DNA of 64,000 nt, taken from Dyadobacter sp. 50-39 (GTDB lineage Bacteria > Bacteroidota > Bacteroidia > Cytophagales > Spirosomataceae). Location: assembly GCA_001898145.1 (NCBI GenBank), contig MKSR01000040.1, positions 124,001 through 188,000 on the forward strand. The letters run 5' to 3'. Both the position numbers and the translations under genes were made by a program. Positions 8,581 to 16,572 of this stretch are shown here, in pieces. Below the pieces are notes generated by a model. It saw nothing but the letters and a program-made list of their open reading frames with translations. It had not been told where the DNA came from and did not search any database. Numbering within the stretch: the first letter of the stretch is position 1; the number at the start of each line of letters is the position of its first letter.

Positions 8581-10722
8581 TTAATCTTTTTTGTTCTCAG
8601 GCTTTGGTAACAATACTTTGCGTGAAAGGCGGTATTTACCGGTTTTCTTATCGATTTCGACGAGCTTCACCTGCACCTCTTCTCCTACTTCCAGAACGCC
8701 GTCCATTTTTTCAAGACGCTCCCACTTGATCTCGGAAATGTGCAACAAACCGTCTTTGCCCGGAAGGAACTCAACGAACGCTCCGAAAGGCATGATGGAC
8801 TTCACTTTGCCGCTATATATTTCACCGATTTCAGGGACGAGGATGATGCCCTTAACCCGTGCAACTGCCTTATCCATGGAAGACTTATCGGCAGAGAATA
8901 TACTTACAAAGCCTGCGCCGTCTTTCTCTTCGATAGAGATCGTTGCGCCAGACTCTTTCTGAATGTCTTGTACCACTTTTCCGCCTGGTCCGATTACCGC
9001 ACCGATCATCTCACGATCAATTTTGATCACGATCGCACGTGGGGTATGCGGTTTCAGGTCAGGACGGCTTTCGGTGATGGTTTTGTTCATTTCACCGAGG
9101 ATGTGCAGACGGCCCGCTTTGGCTTGCATCAGGGCTTCTGTCAGCACTTCGAATGAAAGGCCATTCACCTTCATATCCATCTGGCAAGCGGTGATACCTG
9201 CTGCCGTTCCGGTTACTTTGAAGTCCATATCGCCCAGGTGATCTTCGTCGCCAAGGATATCGGAAAGCACCGCGTATTTGCCGGTCGCCTCGTCAGAGAT
9301 AAGGCCCATGGCGATACCCGATACCGGCGCTTTGATTTTCAGACCTGAGTCCATCAATGCCAGTGAACCTGCGCAAACCGTCGCCATGGAAGACGAACCG
9401 TTTGATTCGAGGATATCCGAAACGATACGGATGGTGTACGGGTTGTCCTCCACCGGCGGCAACACCTTTTTGAGTGCGCGCAAGGCGAGGTTACCGTGGC
9501 CTACTTCACGACGGCCAGGGCCGCGGTTAGGCTTCACTTCACCAGTCGAGAAACCTGGGAAGTTATAATGCAGCATAAATTTGCTGTAACCATATTTCAA
9601 TGGGGTGTCAACGATTTGCTCGTCCTGCTTGGTTCCAAGCGTTACGGTGGTAAGAGATTGCGTCTCACCGCGTGTAAATAATGCAGAACCGTGTGCATTC
9701 GGCAGGTAATCCACTTCCGAAGCAATTTGTCTTACTTCGTCCAGCTTACGGCCGTCGAGGCGGATCCTTTCGTCGAGTACGAGGCGGCGTGAAGCTTCCC
9801 AAACGAGGTCGTTGAAATAACGTTTCGCCAGGCTTTCGTTGAATTCCGCTGCTTCTTCTTCGGTAATGGTCGTTTTGAATTCTTCCCAAACAGCTTTAAA
9901 ACCGTCTTTTCTGACAGTCTTGTTGGTTGAACCCAACTGCGTAACCGCATATATCTTGCTGTAAGCAAACTCACGAACGCGTGCTTCAAGCGCTTCGTCC
10001 GCAGGATCGCCTACGTATTCTCTTTTTTCAGTTTTGCCAACAGCCGCTTCAAATTCTTTCAAAGCCAGGCATTGGGTTTTGATAACTTCGTGTGCGATTT
10101 TCAATGCTTCGATCACTTCCTCTTCGGAAACTTCGCTCATTTCACCTTCCACCATCGCGATGTCATTATACGTCGCACCTACCATCAGGTCGAGCGTAGC
10201 ATTTGCCAGCGCGGTAGTTCCGGGGTTGATCACATACTCGCCGTCGATTTTCGCAACGCGAACTTCTGAAACTGGCCCGCCGAAAGGAATATCGGATGCC
10301 GCCAATGCAGCGGATGCAGCCAATGCAGCGAGTGCGTCAGGCAATGCTTCCTCGTCGGCAGAGATCAAAAGAATGTTTACCTGTACTTCGGCATGGTAGT
10401 CGTCCGGAAACAATGGGCGCAGAACGCGGTCCACCAGGCGGCTGGTCAATACTTCGTGATCTGACAGCTTGCCCTCACGGCGCTGGAAGCTTCCCGGGAT
10501 ACGTCCCGCAGACGCGAATTTTTCCTGATAGTCAACTGACAACGGAAGGAAGTCGAGACCTTCCTTAATATCTTTGTTAGCAACAACTGTCGCCAACAAC
10601 ATGGTGTTACCCAGTCTGACAACTACCGATCCGTCGGCTTGTTTGGCTAATTTTCCTGTTTCAATTGTGATTTCCCTGCCGTCCGGTAAGGTTATAGTCT
10701 TGGTAACTATATTAAAGAGCAT
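8581..10722 (-). CDS. pnp: Polyribonucleotide nucleotidyltransferase (PNPase)
   Basis: PNPase degrades RNA 3'-to-5' by phosphorolysis. The ATG at 10722 gives 713 residues starting [16 protein letters not shown], close to the usual 700-715; the frame is open further upstream to 10791 but that extension overlaps the terminator region. Domain order is RNase PH 1 (about 1-140), an alpha-helical linker, RNase PH 2 (about 310-530, with the catalytic-region motif [10 protein letters not shown]), a KH domain (about 550-610, [17 protein letters not shown]) and an S1 domain (about 620-690, [20 protein letters not shown]). The rpsO-pnp order is conserved in many bacteria. Here a strong terminator lies between them, so pnp is expressed by read-through or its own promoter. 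Confidence 0.97.
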   Translation of the reverse strand: MLFNIVTKTITLPDGREITIETGKLAKQADGSVVVRLGNTMLLATVVANKDIKEGLDFLPLSVDYQEKFASAGRIPGSFQRREGKLSDHEVLTSRLVDRVLRPLFPDDYHAEVQVNILLISADEEALPDALAALAASAALAASDIPFGGPVSEVRVAKIDGEYVINPGTTALANATLDLMVGATYNDIAMVEGEMSEVSEEEVIEALKIAHEVIKTQCLALKEFEAAVGKTEKREYVGDPADEALEARVREFAYSKIYAVTQLGSTNKTVRKDGFKAVWEEFKTTITEEEAAEFNESLAKRYFNDLVWEASRRLVLDERIRLDGRKLDEVRQIASEVDYLPNAHGSALFTRGETQSLTTVTLGTKQDEQIVDTPLKYGYSKFMLHYNFPGFSTGEVKPNRGPGRREVGHGNLALRALKKVLPPVEDNPYTIRIVSDILESNGSSSMATVCAGSLALMDSGLKIKAPVSGIAMGLISDEATGKYAVLSDILGDEDHLGDMDFKVTGTAAGITACQMDMKVNGLSFEVLTEALMQAKAGRLHILGEMNKTITESRPDLKPHTPRAIVIKIDREMIGAVIGPGGKVVQDIQKESGATISIEEKDGAGFVSIFSADKSSMDKAVARVKGIILVPEIGEIYSGKVKSIMPFGAFVEFLPGKDGLLHISEIKWERLEKMDGVLEVGEEVQVKLVEIDKKTGKYRLSRKVLLPKPENKKD

Positions 10723-10786
10723 AGAATATTTGATTTTTGTAGCTGTGAAACGCCGTCCTGACGTCCCGGTAAGTTCTTGTTTTTTC

Positions 10787-10831
10787 CGCAAAAAATCAGG
10801 GAACTATCACATATGTCAAGTTCCCTGATTT
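10787..10831 (-). terminator. Strong intrinsic terminator after rpsO
   Basis: A perfect 13-bp stem (10793-10805 with 10819-10831, core AAATCAGGGAACT) has a 13-nt loop. On the minus strand it is followed by a run of six U residues. It ends 6 nt past the rpsO stop and stands between rpsO and pnp, so pnp expression must depend on read-through, processing or a separate promoter. Confidence 0.85.
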
Positions 10832-10836
10832 CTAAA

Positions 10837-11112
10837 TTACTTACGTATGTTCAATTCGGCGATGATCGCACGGTAGCGATTGATGTCTTTTTTGTAAAGA
10901 TAATCCAACAATCTTCTGCGCTTTCCTACCATTTTGAGGAGGCCCAGACGTGTATCATTATCTTTCTTGTGCGTTTTGAGGTGCTCATTCAGATAGTTGA
11001 TACGGTACGTAAATAAAGCAATTTGTGATTCAGCAGAGCCGGTGTCACCGCTCTCCTTTTTAAAACCTTTCGATTCGAAGATCTCGCTCTTCTTTTCCGC
11101 GGTTAAATACAT
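10837..11112 (-). CDS. rpsO: 30S ribosomal protein S15
   Basis: S15 is a primary 16S rRNA-binding protein of the 30S central domain. The 91-residue sequence matches the family length of about 89. It carries the hallmark motifs [17 protein letters not shown] (rRNA-binding loop) and [17 protein letters not shown], and ends [12 protein letters not shown]. The start [13 protein letters not shown] is typical of Bacteroidota. A perfect -7 promoter element lies about 60 nt upstream, and a strong terminator follows. pnp is next downstream. Confidence 0.97.
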   Translation of the reverse strand: MYLTAEKKSEIFESKGFKKESGDTGSAESQIALFTYRINYLNEHLKTHKKDNDTRLGLLKMVGKRRRLLDYLYKKDINRYRAIIAELNIRK

Positions 11113-11174
11113 GATTGTAACAACAGATTAAAGTAATATGTAGTAATTACGGCACCTTGCCGCAAATAAGGTTG

Positions 11175-11182
11175 CAAAAGTA
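11175..11182 (-). promoter_or_regulatory. -7 promoter element of rpsO (TAnnTTTG)
   Basis: Read on the minus strand this is TACTTTTG followed by CA, a perfect match to the Bacteroidota -7 consensus. It lies 63 nt upstream of the rpsO start. The tRNA promoter at 13280 has the same TACTTTTGCA core, which supports both. A clear TTTG -33 element is not visible. Confidence 0.55.
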
Positions 11183-11215
11183 GCCTTTTTAAACCGGTTT
11201 TTAAAATAATTTAAA

Positions 11216-12712
11216 TTAATTATGAGTGATAAGTTCGGTTTTCCCGAATCTACTTGCCCATTTAGACTTAATTCTTTTGAAGAACATCTGGTAAACGTCC
11301 TTATCGAACAACCTCGAATCGCTGCGCGCACGGTCGATGAAATAGATCCCTGCCAGAAACAGGATGGTATTCGCCATCCACGCGCCGATAGGCACCGCCA
11401 CAAGCCCCTCTTTCACCCATTTGTCCCCCTGGTTGGTCAATACATATAGAAGGATAAAAAACAGGATCGAAACCAGTACCGGTACGCCGAAGCCTCCTTT
11501 CTTGATAATAGCACCCAAAGGCGCGCCGATCAGGAACATGATCAGGCAGGAAAGCGCCTGGGTATATTTGTGGTGGCGTTCCAGCTCGTACTTGCTCGCG
11601 TCCTTCAATTTGGTTTGCAAATAGTCCTGCTGCGATTTGATGTAGCTCAGCATGCTGTTCGAGGCCGCCTTAGTATTCATCAGAATATCCTTTTTCAAAC
11701 TGTCGGAAACCGGCTTGACCAGCAACGAGTCGATCCATTTGCCCGGCTTGATCGTTTTGTCGGTTCCTTCGCGGTAGTTATACGAATAATACTGCTGACT
11801 GCCCGCCACGAGGTTTTTCTGCGTTTCCTGGTAGGAATTGCGCAATGAATCCGCCGTGGCCGTCAAATCATCGATATTCTTCATAAACTCGTGGTATTTG
11901 AACTGCCCTTCGTCGGTGCGCTTCATACCAAACGACGCCAGGCTTTCCGTCATCCGGTAATGTTTGAACGACTGGCGGTTGAAATTCGAATAGGGTGTCG
12001 GCGTGCCGGCAGGCGACGAAATGTAGACAGGGCGCGAACTTCCGGACCCCTGCTCATCGGTGTAACGGGTACCGTTGTACAGCTCGATGACCAGGTAACG
12101 GTTCTCGTTGATCGAATACATCCTACCCGAATCCGCCAGGATGATTTCCGTATTACCCAGCTCGTAAGAGCGGCTGTTGTGCTTATAAATGACCATTCCG
12201 ATCATCTTGCCATTTTCTTGCTTCTCGTCGACCTTAATGCTGTATCCCGGCAAATCATTGTAAAAAATCCCCTCTTTAATTTTCAAAGTTGCCTTGGTAG
12301 TCTTGATATCGTACAGGAGACTATACCCTTTCAGGTTCGCCCAAGGCGACACGCGGTCATTGAAATAAAAGGAAAAGATACTGATCCCGACGGCAACAAT
12401 AAACATCGGCAGCATAGCCCGCACCACGGAAATGCCCGCGCTTTTGATGGCAGTAAGTTCGAAGAATTCGCCCAGGTTACCGAATGCCATCAACGAGGAA
12501 AGCAGCATTGCGAGCGGCAATGCGGTGGGCACCGTAATGAGACTGAAAAAGAAGAATAGCTGTGCATAGTCCGTGACGTTCAGGTCCTTCGACACGAAGT
12601 CATCTATATAAAAGATCATGATCCGCATCAGGAAGACGAACACCACGACCGACATTGTAATTACAAATGGTCCCCAAAAGGACGTCAAAATAAGCTTATC
12701 CAGCTTTTTCAT
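11216..12712 (-). CDS. LptF/LptG family lipopolysaccharide export permease
   Basis: The 498-residue protein belongs to the YjgP/YjgQ (LptF/LptG) family, whose members form the transmembrane part of the LptB2FG ABC transporter that extracts lipopolysaccharide from the inner membrane. Three N-terminal membrane segments are visible (WGPFVITMSVVVFVFLM, LFFFFSLITVPTALPLAMLL, MLPMFIVAVGISIFSF). A periplasmic beta-jellyroll region follows at about 120-370, and three C-terminal segments (ALSCLIMFLIGAPLGAI, VPVLVSILFFILLYVL, WMANTILFLAGIYFI). ATG 12712 overlaps the stop of the upstream START-like gene in TGATG, implying translational coupling. Whether this is LptF or LptG cannot be decided here. Confidence 0.9.
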   Translation of the reverse strand: MKKLDKLILTSFWGPFVITMSVVVFVFLMRIMIFYIDDFVSKDLNVTDYAQLFFFFSLITVPTALPLAMLLSSLMAFGNLGEFFELTAIKSAGISVVRAMLPMFIVAVGISIFSFYFNDRVSPWANLKGYSLLYDIKTTKATLKIKEGIFYNDLPGYSIKVDEKQENGKMIGMVIYKHNSRSYELGNTEIILADSGRMYSINENRYLVIELYNGTRYTDEQGSGSSRPVYISSPAGTPTPYSNFNRQSFKHYRMTESLASFGMKRTDEGQFKYHEFMKNIDDLTATADSLRNSYQETQKNLVAGSQQYYSYNYREGTDKTIKPGKWIDSLLVKPVSDSLKKDILMNTKAASNSMLSYIKSQQDYLQTKLKDASKYELERHHKYTQALSCLIMFLIGAPLGAIIKKGGFGVPVLVSILFFILLYVLTNQGDKWVKEGLVAVPIGAWMANTILFLAGIYFIDRARSDSRLFDKDVYQMFFKRIKSKWASRFGKTELITHN

Positions 12713-13104
12713 CAACTGCCTACTATTTCTCTTAAATTGTCAATAAACCCCTCCCACAATGAAGTCAGCTCGTCTTTATCCTTATTCGACGAATAGTCGA
12801 TGATACGCAAAAAGGTTGTCTGGGTTAACTCGCTAACTTCTAATTTTAGTTCCAGATGGTTGTTATCGAGATTATCTTCGCTGGTATCCTCAAAATCGAA
12901 ACGTACTGCCTTGTTAATCCTCAGCCCCGTCTGCCTGGCTATATGGCTGTCACCGTCCCATTGGAAATCGAAGCGGTGGTCTGGCAGCACGGTAACCTTC
13001 TCGGCGAACCATTGTTCAAGGCCCGAGGGTGTGGAAATATATGGAAAGAGAACTTTTGGGGAGGATCGCAATTCAAATTCTTTAACAAATTTATATTTTT
13101 CCAT
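12712..13104 (-). CDS. START-like / SRPBCC domain protein
   Basis: This 130-residue protein starts MEKYKFVKEFELRSSPKVLFPYIST, the typical beginning of the Bacteroidota START-like family, a subgroup of the SRPBCC helix-grip fold that encloses hydrophobic ligands. Further fold features are GLEQWFAEKVTV, FDFQWDGDSHIA and the C-terminal helix ELTSLWEGFIDNLREI. No signal peptide is present, so it is cytoplasmic. It is coupled by a 1-nt stop/start overlap to the Lpt permease gene, which hints at a lipid-related job, but the ligand is unknown. A TATTTTTG element on the minus strand (13217-13224) could be its -7 box with a leader of about 105 nt. Confidence 0.85.
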   Translation of the reverse strand: MEKYKFVKEFELRSSPKVLFPYISTPSGLEQWFAEKVTVLPDHRFDFQWDGDSHIARQTGLRINKAVRFDFEDTSEDNLDNNHLELKLEVSELTQTTFLRIIDYSSNKDKDELTSLWEGFIDNLREIVGS

Positions 13105-13256
13105 ATGTGCTGAAATTTAAGGACGGCCTCGTTAGTGCTTACCTTATGTGCTGATTTAAAAGTTGTAATATAACATAAATCGACAATAAATGCGTTTAAA
13201 TTTAAATTTGTTGTTTCAAAAATATGCGAAATTTACAGCAAAAATGGGCAAACTGG

Positions 13257-13287
13257 TTGCATCGTAACATTCTTTAACATACTTTTG
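13257..13287 (+). promoter_or_regulatory. Promoter of the CAU tRNA gene
   Basis: TTG at 13257-13259 and TACTTTTG at 13280-13287 are separated by 20 nt, matching the Bacteroidota TTTG-N19/20-TAnnTTTG architecture. The -7 element is perfect. The tRNA starts 16 nt downstream of it. Confidence 0.7.
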
Positions 13288-13302
13288 CACCACAATTACG
13301 AC

Positions 13303-13376
13303 GGCGGGGTAGCTCAGATGGTTAGAGCGTAGGATTCATAACCCTAAGGTCGGCAGTTCGATCCTGCTCCCCGCTA
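13303..13376 (+). tRNA. tRNA with CAU anticodon, probably elongator tRNA-Met
   Basis: A 74-nt cloverleaf can be folded. The acceptor stem is GGCGGGG with CCCCGCT (first pair G-U). The D arm is GCTC/GAGC. The anticodon stem TAGGA/CCCTA has loop TTCATAA (anticodon CAT) and an A-C mismatch next to the loop. The variable loop is AAGGTC-like. The T arm is GGCAG/CTGCT with loop TTCGATC. CCA is not encoded. The three G-C pairs of initiator tRNA are missing from the anticodon stem, so it is not tRNA-fMet. An isoleucine tRNA that is modified to lysidine cannot be fully excluded by sequence reading alone. Confidence 0.92.
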
Positions 13377-13383
13377 CTTGGTG

Positions 13384-13412
13384 AAAGACATCCCTTCCGG
13401 ATGTCTTTTTTA
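13384..13412 (+). terminator. Terminator after the tRNA gene
   Basis: A 10-bp stem (AAAGACATCC at 13384-13393 with GGATGTCTTT at 13399-13408) with a 5-nt loop runs into a T tract. It begins 8 nt after the tRNA and ends its transcript before the ABC transporter gene. Confidence 0.85.
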
Positions 13413-13506
13413 TTTCCCCCGCATTTTTGCGCATTCTCCGAGAATTAAATTCCATGCGTTTGGGTTTACAGTAATTGGTAACACCACCGAATCACCTCAG
13501 AACTGT

Positions 13507-15285
13507 ATGAAATTATTATTCCAATACCTGAGCAGGTACAAGGGACTCATTTTCCTGGCCCTGCTGATGGCCGCTATCAACCAGACTTTCTCCCTGCTTA
13601 ACCCTTACATCCTTGGTAATTACCTCATCGACCCTTATGCCAACAAGGCCGCGGAGTTTCGTACCAAAGGACTTGGAAACGAGTTCTTCCAAGGCGTACT
13701 CATGGGTTTGCTGATGATCATCGGCGTAGCCATGGTCTCGCGCATTGCCAAGGCATTCCAGGATTACCTGGTCAACGTAGTGATCCAGAAATTTGGCGCT
13801 GCGCTCTACACGGATGGCCTGCGGCATGCATTAAGGCTCCCGTTCCAGGACTTTGAAGACCAGCGCTCCGGCGAAACGCTCTCTGTACTATTAAAAGTCC
13901 GGGCCGATTGTGAGAAATTCATCCTCAATTTCGTCAATGTACTGTTTTTCACTTCGGTAGGTATTGTATTCGTCGTGATCGTCGCATTCAGGCTCAGCCC
14001 CTGGCTGCCGCTGATCTACCTTGTCGGCTCGGTAATACTCGCGTTTCTGACGAGCGTGCTGAGCAGAAAGATCAAGACGATCCAGAAGAACATTGTCAAA
14101 GAAACTACGGCGTTGGCCGGTTCCACCACTGAATCGCTGCGCAATATCGAGCTGGTAAAAAGTCTTGGATTGACGCAGCAGGAAATCGGCCGACTGAATA
14201 CCACCACCTATAAAATACTGAAACTGGAACTGACAAAAGTCAAAAGCATCCGTTCGGTAAGTTTCATTCAGGGAACGTTCGTCAATTTTCTACAACAATG
14301 CGTGATGTTCGCATTGCTGTTTTTCGTGTTCCGTGACAAAATTACCGTGGGGCAGATGATGATGATGCAATTCTATTCCTTCTTCATTTTCGGACCATTG
14401 CAGGAGTTGGGCAACGTAATCCTCTCCTACCGCGAAGCCGAAGCGTCGCTGAACAACTTGCAGGGATTGCTGGCCCGCCCGGTCGAACATAAGCCTGCTA
14501 ACCCTGAAAGTATTACCGACATCAGGGAATTGGAGTTCAACCACGTTAAGTTCCAGCACCAGACCGCAAAACGCCCCGCGTTGGAGGATATTTCCTTCGG
14601 GGTTAAACGGGGGGAAACCATTGCATTCGTGGGTCCGTCGGGCTCCGGAAAGACCACGCTGGTGAAACTCCTGGTGGGACTTTACCAGCCCATTGAAGGC
14701 GCTGTATTGTACAATGGTGTGAATGGGAAAGAGATTGATTTTGATGAAATCCGGCATAAAATCGGTTTCGTAACGCAGGATACGCAGCTCTTTTCCGGCA
14801 CAATCAAAGAGAACCTGCTTTTTGTGAATCCTGAGGCAACGGATGAAATGATCAACGACGTGCTTTTGAAGGCCGCATGCTATAACCTACTCGCGCGCGC
14901 CGAGAATGGGATCGATACGGTGATCGGCGAAGGCGGCTTGAAATTATCAGGCGGCGAGCGCCAGCGCTTGTCGATCGCCCGTGCGCTCCTGCGTAACCCG
15001 CACCTGATCATTTTCGACGAAGCAACTTCCGCCCTGGATTCGCTCACCGAGGAAGAAATCTCAAATACCATCCGCGCCATTACCGACCAGCGCCAGCATA
15101 TTACCGTCATGATCGCCCACCGTCTTTCTACGATCATGTATGCCGACCGTATTTATGTGCTCGAAAAGGGCCGCATCGTAGAAACCGGCAGTCATCATGC
15201 ATTGCTCGAAGAGAAAGGCCTCTACTACGCCATGTGGCGCCAGCAGATCGGCGAAAGAAAAGACGAGACGGTGCTTTCGGCGTGA
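13507..15285 (+). CDS. ABC transporter, fused permease and ATPase (exporter type)
   Basis: The 592-residue protein is a half-size ABC exporter. The membrane domain spans residues 1-320 with about six segments, for example LIFLALLMAAINQTF, LMGLLMIIGVAMVS and VLFFTSVGIVFVVIVAF. The ATPase domain has Walker A GPSGSGKTT at 376-384, a Q loop (GFVTQDTQLF), the signature LSGGERQ near 480, Walker B LIIFDEATSALD and an H loop (MIAHRLST). Such proteins work as dimers and export lipids, peptides or drugs; the substrate cannot be told from sequence. The ATG at 13507 (MKLLFQYLSRYKG) is chosen because upstream codons overlap the tRNA terminator. The stop codon TGA is the first element of the inverted repeat array that follows. 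Confidence 0.9.
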   Translation: MKLLFQYLSRYKGLIFLALLMAAINQTFSLLNPYILGNYLIDPYANKAAEFRTKGLGNEFFQGVLMGLLMIIGVAMVSRIAKAFQDYLVNVVIQKFGAALYTDGLRHALRLPFQDFEDQRSGETLSVLLKVRADCEKFILNFVNVLFFTSVGIVFVVIVAFRLSPWLPLIYLVGSVILAFLTSVLSRKIKTIQKNIVKETTALAGSTTESLRNIELVKSLGLTQQEIGRLNTTTYKILKLELTKVKSIRSVSFIQGTFVNFLQQCVMFALLFFVFRDKITVGQMMMMQFYSFFIFGPLQELGNVILSYREAEASLNNLQGLLARPVEHKPANPESITDIRELEFNHVKFQHQTAKRPALEDISFGVKRGETIAFVGPSGSGKTTLVKLLVGLYQPIEGAVLYNGVNGKEIDFDEIRHKIGFVTQDTQLFSGTIKENLLFVNPEATDEMINDVLLKAACYNLLARAENGIDTVIGEGGLKLSGGERQRLSIARALLRNPHLIIFDEATSALDSLTEEEISNTIRAITDQRQHITVMIAHRLSTIMYADRIYVLEKGRIVETGSHHALLEEKGLYYAMWRQQIGERKDETVLSA

Positions 15286-15492
15286 ATTGTGAATGTGTGA
15301 ATGATTGAATGATTGAATGATTGAATGAGCGAATGATTGACTAAATAGTCATGTTTTGTCAGAAATAGTCAGGTATTGGTTTAGTAATTTTAAACAATCC
15401 CTGACTATTCTTGACCTCTTGACCAATTTCATTCACTCATTCACTCATTCACCCATTCACTCATTCAGTCATTCAATCATTCAATCATTCAA
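15283..15492 (+). repeat. Long inverted array of 8-bp TGAATGAT/TGAATGAG units
   Basis: The left arm (15283-15340) contains about seven TGAAT-type units, and the ABC transporter stop TGA is its first three bases. The right arm (15429-15492) contains about eight units in the opposite orientation (ATTCACTC, ATTCAATC). Between them lies a second hairpin with perfect 10-bp arms (AATAGTCAGG at 15364-15373, CCTGACTATT at 15400-15409). The whole could fold into a stem-loop of about 200 nt and probably ends transcription of the ABC gene. Related arrays occur at 19820 and 49889. Confidence 0.85.
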
Positions 15493-15513
15493 CTCAACTA
15501 CGCAAGAATCAGG

Positions 15514-15544
15514 TTTTCGCAGGCTTAGCCGCAGGTTAATTTTG
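15514..15544 (+). promoter_or_regulatory. Promoter of the 2OG-Fe(II) oxygenase gene
   Basis: TAATTTTG at 15537-15544 is a perfect -7 element. TTTT at 15514-15517, 19 nt upstream, approximates the TTTG -33 element. The start codon is 16 nt downstream, so the leader is very short. Confidence 0.55.
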
Positions 15545-15560
15545 GTTTAAACAAATCAAA

Positions 15561-16274
15561 ATGCCACTTGCTATGACCAACATCGAAAACCTTGACTGGC
15601 CTTCCATTAGCGAAAATCTTCACCAGCGCGGCTATGTCCAACTTGAACAAGTACTGAATGCGGAAGAATGCGACCAGCTCATCGCAGCGTACCAAAATCC
15701 GGCGCATTATCGCAAGACGATCGTCATGGAACGTTACCGCTTCGGCCTGGGCGAGTACAAATACTTCTCCTACCCACTACCACCGATTATCCATCGGATT
15801 CGCGAATGCATTTACCCCAAACTCGCGCCGGTAGCAAATCAATGGATGCAGGTTCTTACGAAAGAACAGCCCTACCCTGCCGATTTTGAAGAATTTCAGG
15901 AACTCTGCCGTGCCCACGGGCAGACAAAACCCACCGCATTGATCCTCAAATACGGGCAGGGCGGCCACAATACCCTTCACCAGGACCTTTACGGCGAGCT
16001 ATTCTTCCCTATTCAAATGGTATTATTCCTCAGCGAGCCCGGTCAGGACTACACCGGCGGCGAGTTCGTCATGACCGAGCAGATTCCCCGCGCCCAGTCG
16101 AAAGCGATCGTTTTGAAGCCCCGGAAGGGTGATGCGCTGGTTTTTACTACTAATTTCAGGCCCGTCAAAGGCAGCAAAGGGTATTACCGCGTCAATATGA
16201 AACACGGCGTAAGTGAAGTACATGACGGCCATCGGTATACGCTCGGCATTATCTTTCATGATGCATTGAGCTGA
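15561..16274 (+). CDS. 2-oxoglutarate/Fe(II)-dependent oxygenase (prolyl-hydroxylase-like fold)
   Basis: The 237-residue protein has the facial triad of the family: H140 and D142 in TLHQDLYG, and H215 in MKHGVSE. R225 (HRYTLG) probably binds the 2-oxoglutarate carboxylate. The spacing and the GGEFVMTEQ strand match the PKHD/prolyl 4-hydroxylase-like group. Two ATG codons (15561 and 15573) could start it; the first is used here. The Ada-type metal-binding gene follows 40 nt downstream without a promoter, and alkA converges on that. By context it could act on alkylated DNA or on a repair protein, an analogue of AlkB function rather than an AlkB relative. This is inference; a protein hydroxylase role is equally possible. 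It is cytoplasmic, with no signal peptide. Confidence 0.8.
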   Translation: MPLAMTNIENLDWPSISENLHQRGYVQLEQVLNAEECDQLIAAYQNPAHYRKTIVMERYRFGLGEYKYFSYPLPPIIHRIRECIYPKLAPVANQWMQVLTKEQPYPADFEEFQELCRAHGQTKPTALILKYGQGGHNTLHQDLYGELFFPIQMVLFLSEPGQDYTGGEFVMTEQIPRAQSKAIVLKPRKGDALVFTTNFRPVKGSKGYYRVNMKHGVSEVHDGHRYTLGIIFHDALS

Positions 16275-16314
16275 AAGACAATGCATCAGCATTCACATTC
16301 GCATCGACTAACAC

Positions 16315-16572
16315 ATGATCAAACACGAGAAAATAGGCCCGGAAAGTTTCGCGACGAGCCGCAAATTGAAAGAAATGATCGATAACCGCCAGATCACCGT
16401 GGCGGGGAATCGTAACCTGAAAATTTACGGCCGATTATCCTGCGGCTCGGGAAAACGAATGAAACGCAGCAACCGCGTCTTCTTCACGGACGAGCGCGAC
16501 GCCCTCGCACACGGGTACCGTCCGTGCGGGCATTGTATGCGCGAGGCGCATTTGAAATGGAAGTCAGGCTAG
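16315..16572 (+). CDS. Ada-type metal-binding domain protein lacking the methyl-acceptor cysteine
   Basis: This 85-residue protein resembles the N-terminal zinc domain of the Ada DNA-repair regulator. It keeps LSCGSGKRMKRSNRVFF and GYRPCGHCMREA, giving C43, C71 and C74, which align with Ada C42, C69 and C72. The position of Ada C38, which takes methyl groups from phosphotriesters, is G39. It therefore cannot act as the Ada acceptor and may be a structural metal or DNA-binding protein. H73 could be the fourth ligand. There is no AraC or methyltransferase domain. It lies 40 nt behind the oxygenase gene, probably in one operon, and its 3' end overlaps the convergent alkA gene by 9 nt. Confidence 0.8.
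   Translation: MIKHEKIGPESFATSRKLKEMIDNRQITVAGNRNLKIYGRLSCGSGKRMKRSNRVFFTDERDALAHGYRPCGHCMREAHLKWKSG

Noticed and set aside
15283-15492. CRISPR-like array
   Set aside because: The repeated unit is only 8 bp, there are no unique spacers of constant length, and the arms are inverted. It is a tandem/inverted array instead.
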